From positions 1-5,364 of the forward strand of contig DAHVVW010000174.1 in NCBI GenBank assembly GCA_027357125.1: a stretch of 5,364 nt of DNA. The letters run 5' to 3'. The notes beneath the pieces are model-generated. The model saw only the letters and a list, made by a program, of their open reading frames with translations, made no database searches and had not been told where the DNA came from. Every line of letters begins with the position of its first letter. Within the stretch, counting starts at the first letter, position 1. This document shows, one piece after another, positions 4,966 through 5,364 of the stretch. The DNA is from Clostridiales bacterium (GTDB lineage Bacteria > Bacillota > Desulfitobacteriia > Desulfitobacteriales > Desulfitobacteriaceae). The position numbers were made by a program, and so were the translations under genes.

Positions 4966-5364
4966 TTAAACCCTCCGCCTTGCCCTCATAAATAAAGATA
5001 AACAGAGCATCCCAGCGAGGATAAGCGCAAACCACTCAAGGGAGTACCAGCTCATCAGCCAAAAATCGCGGGTGGTAAAGGAAGCGGGAACTGCAGTCTG
5101 GGCCGGAATGTCAACCAGTTTGAGCAAGAACTGGCTTAAGATCAAGGCCAATAATCCTTGGAGGGCTCGGCCGATAACAAAGGGAGAGAAGCGCAAGTCA
5201 GTAAGGCTCGTAAAACTCATGACCTGGAAAAAGACTGAGAGTCCGCCCCAGCCCATTACAAAAGCCAGAGCGGCGACTTGTTGGTTCAAGTTTGGAAAGG
5301 CACTGACAGCGCTCCTACAGCCTATGGTTGTTTCTAATAATCCTTCTAAAAGGGCTTTTACCCC
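4966..5364 (-). CDS. ylbJ: YlbJ-like sporulation integral membrane protein, C-terminal part (runs off window)
   Basis: The minus-strand frame is open from the window edge to TAA at 4966-4968, showing 132 C-terminal residues; the rest of the gene lies beyond 5364. The first visible residues, ALLEGLLETTIG (4-15), followed by LNQQVAALAFVMGWGGLSVFFQV (26-48 region), resemble the end of YlbJ and related gate-domain (nucleoside recognition) membrane proteins. A TTG at 5287-5289 is internal, not the start. Three hydrophobic segments are visible: around VAALAFVMGWGGLSVFFQV, FVIGRALQGLLALILSQFLL and WFALILAGMLCLSLFM. The protein ends in a basic RARRRV tail, likely cytoplasmic. YlbJ is an intact-protein requirement for normal spore cortex in B. 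subtilis, made in the mother cell under sigma-E. Only the C-terminal part is seen, so a paralogous gate-domain transporter is possible. Confidence 0.8.
   Translation of the reverse strand, partial: GVKALLEGLLETTIGCRSAVSAFPNLNQQVAALAFVMGWGGLSVFFQVMSFTSLTDLRFSPFVIGRALQGLLALILSQFLLKLVDIPAQTAVPASFTTRDFWLMSWYSLEWFALILAGMLCLSLFMRARRRV

Overview
The window looks like chromosomal DNA of an endospore-forming Firmicute, most likely an anaerobic Clostridia-class organism (Peptococcaceae or Syntrophomonas-like). The evidence is a germination protease gene (gpr), an alpha/beta-type small acid-soluble spore protein (SASP) reading frame and the end of a YlbJ-like sporulation membrane protein. Shine-Dalgarno sites are strong and purine rich, and G+C is intermediate (about half, judged by eye). 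No mobile element, CRISPR array, tRNA or rRNA is visible, and no stretch longer than 300 bases lacks a gene.

Layout. Positions 1-1925 (+) hold the 3' part of recG; its first few dozen codons lie upstream of the window. Positions 1926-2413 hold a very short ORF of doubtful status, a 39-codon SASP frame that keeps only the N-terminal half of the family, a short direct repeat and a hairpin that probably ends the opposing gpr transcript. gpr lies on the minus strand (2414-3400) and converges on the SASP frame, so protease and substrate-type gene are adjacent. Its leader (about 3401-3515) is notable: a near-consensus sigma-G promoter, then a GC-rich hairpin with a T6 run (a classic intrinsic terminator shape), then the ribosome binding site.

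From 3611 onward genes run on + again: an extended -10 promoter, an unrecognised 52-aa protein, rsmD (16S rRNA guanine-N2 methyltransferase), and a 160-aa charged, probably coiled-coil protein of the type usually found in this Clostridia neighbourhood. coaD, which commonly follows rsmD, is absent. The window closes with the C-terminal part of a ylbJ-like gene on the minus strand, three bases from the coiled-coil gene.

How the genes work together. recG and rsmD are housekeeping genes for fork/recombination repair and ribosome maturation. gpr, the SASP frame and ylbJ belong to sporulation and germination. The SASP frame and gpr each have a sigma-G-like promoter with the same ATACTA core, which would place substrate and protease in the same forespore regulon. 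The points most worth a second look are the half-length SASP, the terminator-like hairpin inside the gpr leader, and the small unknown protein ahead of rsmD. I see no clearly new multi-gene system.
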